From Ulvibacterium sp965228935 (GTDB taxonomy: Bacteria; Bacteroidota; Bacteroidia; Flavobacteriales; Flavobacteriaceae): 64,000 nucleotides of DNA. The position numbers were made by a program, and so were the translations under genes. The notes beneath the pieces are model-generated. The model saw only the letters and a list, made by a program, of their open reading frames with translations. It did no database searches and had not been told where the DNA came from. This document shows positions 62,756-64,000 of the stretch, piece after piece. How positions within the stretch are numbered: the first letter of the stretch is position 1; each line of letters opens with the position of its first letter. The stretch is taken from NCBI RefSeq assembly GCF_965228935.1, contig NZ_OZ245846.1, forward strand, positions 4,340,001 to 4,404,000. The letters are read 5' to 3'.

Positions 62756-63094
62756 ATGAGCAAACATCACCTAGGGGAATTCGAGGAGGTAGTCCTGCTC
62801 ACCGTAGCCGTACTGCACGATGAGGCGTATGGTATCGCCATCAACGATGAAATGGAAAAAAGGTTGGACCGAAAGGTCAGCATCGGCTCGCTGCAAACGG
62901 TACTGAGGCGATTGGAAAAAAAGGGGCACCTTTCCTCCAAGCTTGGAGAGGCGACCAAAATGCGCGGGGGCAAGCGTAAGCGTTATTTTGCCCTTACAAG
63001 CTACGGGAGAAAAACATTGGAGACCACAAAAGAACAACGGTTGAGCCTATGGAACGCCATCCCCAATCTGGAACTTGACAAGGGTTATGTCTAA
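62756..63094 (+). CDS. PadR family transcriptional regulator (module B)
   Basis: About 112 residues from the ATG at 62756 (another ATG lies two codons upstream): MSKHHLGEFEEVVLLTVAVL, HDEAYGIAINDEMEKRLDRK, VSIGSLQTVLRRLEKKGHLS, and KRKRYFALTSYGRKTLET. It aligns with the module A PadR along most of its length (LGEFEExVLLxVxVL and GSxQxxLxRxExKGxLxS, GGKRKR). It overlaps the following permease gene by 8 bases, so the two are translationally coupled. Confidence 0.93.
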   Translation: MSKHHLGEFEEVVLLTVAVLHDEAYGIAINDEMEKRLDRKVSIGSLQTVLRRLEKKGHLSSKLGEATKMRGGKRKRYFALTSYGRKTLETTKEQRLSLWNAIPNLELDKGYV

Positions 63095-64000
63095 AAAGGA
63101 TAATAATGGTCCCCCGAATTGGATACTCTCCTTTTTCCGTTGGTATTGCCGACCGGATTATTCGGAGGACCTGGAAGGGGATCTGAGGGAAAGGTTCGCG
63201 AGGCGGAAGGAGGAAAAAGGTGTACGTCATGCAAAGCGACAATTCACTTTTGACGTGCTCAGACTTTTTAGGCCAGGGCTCATAAGGTCGTTCCCGATGA
63301 GAATCGAAATTGTAAATAAAGCTATGTTCAAAAACTACCTAAAAATCGGTTGGAGGAACCTTTTCAAGAGCAAGGGCTATTCCGCCCTCAATATCGGAGG
63401 GCTTGCCCTAGGTATGGCAACGGCCATGCTCATCGCCCTTTGGATCCATGACGAGCTTTCCTTTAGCACCTATCACAAGAACCATGACCGAATCGCAAAG
63501 ATTACAAAAAAGGAGATTTTTTTCGGGGAGACCTATACCTATAGCACCGTACAGTTCGGTATTGCCCAGCTTTTGCGTGATACCTATGGCGATTATTTCG
63601 AAAGGGTGGCCATGGTCATGCCCTGGACCGGTGACCACGTCATTGCATACAAGAATCGCAAATTTTCCCAATACGGCGTATTTATGGAACCCCAAGGTCC
63701 TGAAATGCTTACTTTGGATATGTTATCCGGTAGCCGGGGAGGGTTACGGGACCTGAACTCCATAATGATTTCGTCATCCCTTGCCCACAAGCTCTTTGGG
63801 GATGTCGACCCTGTTGGGCGCACCGTCTCCATGGATGGCGAATCCACGCTACAGGTTACCGGTGTTTATGGAGACCTTCCGGGCAATTCGGAATTCGCCG
63901 GAACGGAATATCTAATTTCGTCCGATCTGTTCTTTTCAAAATACACCCAGTCGAGCCCGGACTCATGGAAAGATGAAAATGCCGTCATTTATGTCCAGAT
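63087..64000 (+). CDS. Prefix-domain FtsX-type permease (module B), cut by the window end
   Basis: From the ATG at 63087 the frame stays open to the window end (304 codons). It begins MSKKDNNGPPNWILSFFRWY, CRPDYSEDLEGDLRERFARR with the same prefix domain as the module A plus-strand permease (D-Y-x-E-x-x-E-G-D). TM1 is YSALNIGGLALGMATAMLIA, followed by the MacB_PCD domain with FKNYLKIGWRNLFKSKGYSA and SIMISSSLAHKLFGDVDPVG. About 580 more residues are expected beyond the window. Confidence 0.9.
   Translation, partial: MSKKDNNGPPNWILSFFRWYCRPDYSEDLEGDLRERFARRKEEKGVRHAKRQFTFDVLRLFRPGLIRSFPMRIEIVNKAMFKNYLKIGWRNLFKSKGYSALNIGGLALGMATAMLIALWIHDELSFSTYHKNHDRIAKITKKEIFFGETYTYSTVQFGIAQLLRDTYGDYFERVAMVMPWTGDHVIAYKNRKFSQYGVFMEPQGPEMLTLDMLSGSRGGLRDLNSIMISSSLAHKLFGDVDPVGRTVSMDGESTLQVTGVYGDLPGNSEFAGTEYLISSDLFFSKYTQSSPDSWKDENAVIYVQ

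Noticed and set aside
1..64000. CRISPR array
   Set aside because: No series of regularly spaced direct repeats was seen anywhere; the only direct pair is the 18-base motif before the first PadR gene.

Overview
The window reads as chromosomal DNA of a marine-type member of the Flavobacteriaceae (Bacteroidota). It carries a SusC/SusD pair, C-terminal sorting domains of the type IX secretion system, TAnnTTTG-type promoters, AT-rich leaders without strong Shine-Dalgarno sequences, and family-restricted genes (DUF4290, Lacal_2735-like, DUF5107). All assignments were made by reading the translations; no database search was run.

Region 1 (1-5.7 kb) is a compact class I lanthipeptide locus on the minus strand. 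It has two full precursor genes, a third core-only remnant, LanC, and a LanB split into separate glutamylation and elimination proteins. No transporter or leader peptidase is visible. Region 2 (6.2-24 kb) is a carbohydrate-utilisation type locus: LacI-family regulator, SusC, SusD-like lipoprotein, a large FG-GAP/ASPIC-UnbV lipoprotein, a T9SS type B secreted protein, a DUF5107-TPR protein, and a convergent GH2 beta-galactosidase-like lipoprotein.

Region 3 (24-43.3 kb) looks like ordinary genome: DUF2911 protein, T9SS type A protein, SRPBCC-SDR-photolyase operon, DUF1801, an M20 amidohydrolase, a YjdJ/YjdI-CDGSH pair, a sugar acetyltransferase, a TolB-like protein, a GIY-YIG protein bracketed by REP-like repeats, pirin, MurA (with Asp in place of the catalytic Cys), DUF4290, DUF493, an AAA NTPase, RecQ, Fmt, HU, YqgE, a class IV aminotransferase, a START-like protein and tRNA-Met(CAT).

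Region 4 (43.3-64 kb) is accessory in character. It starts just after the tRNA with an intact IS1182-family element that split a palindrome, followed by an FKBP-SUMF1 fusion lipoprotein. Then come five large FtsX/MacB-type permeases with no ATPase gene beside them. Two of these follow PadR regulators and carry a permease prefix domain, and the layout [permease on minus | PadR-permease on plus] occurs twice. Between the two modules lie an IS remnant, an AraC-family regulator, a lone permease and an Ntn-hydrolase/PD40 fusion; a small XRE-type regulator sits next to the second module. The last permease runs off the window.
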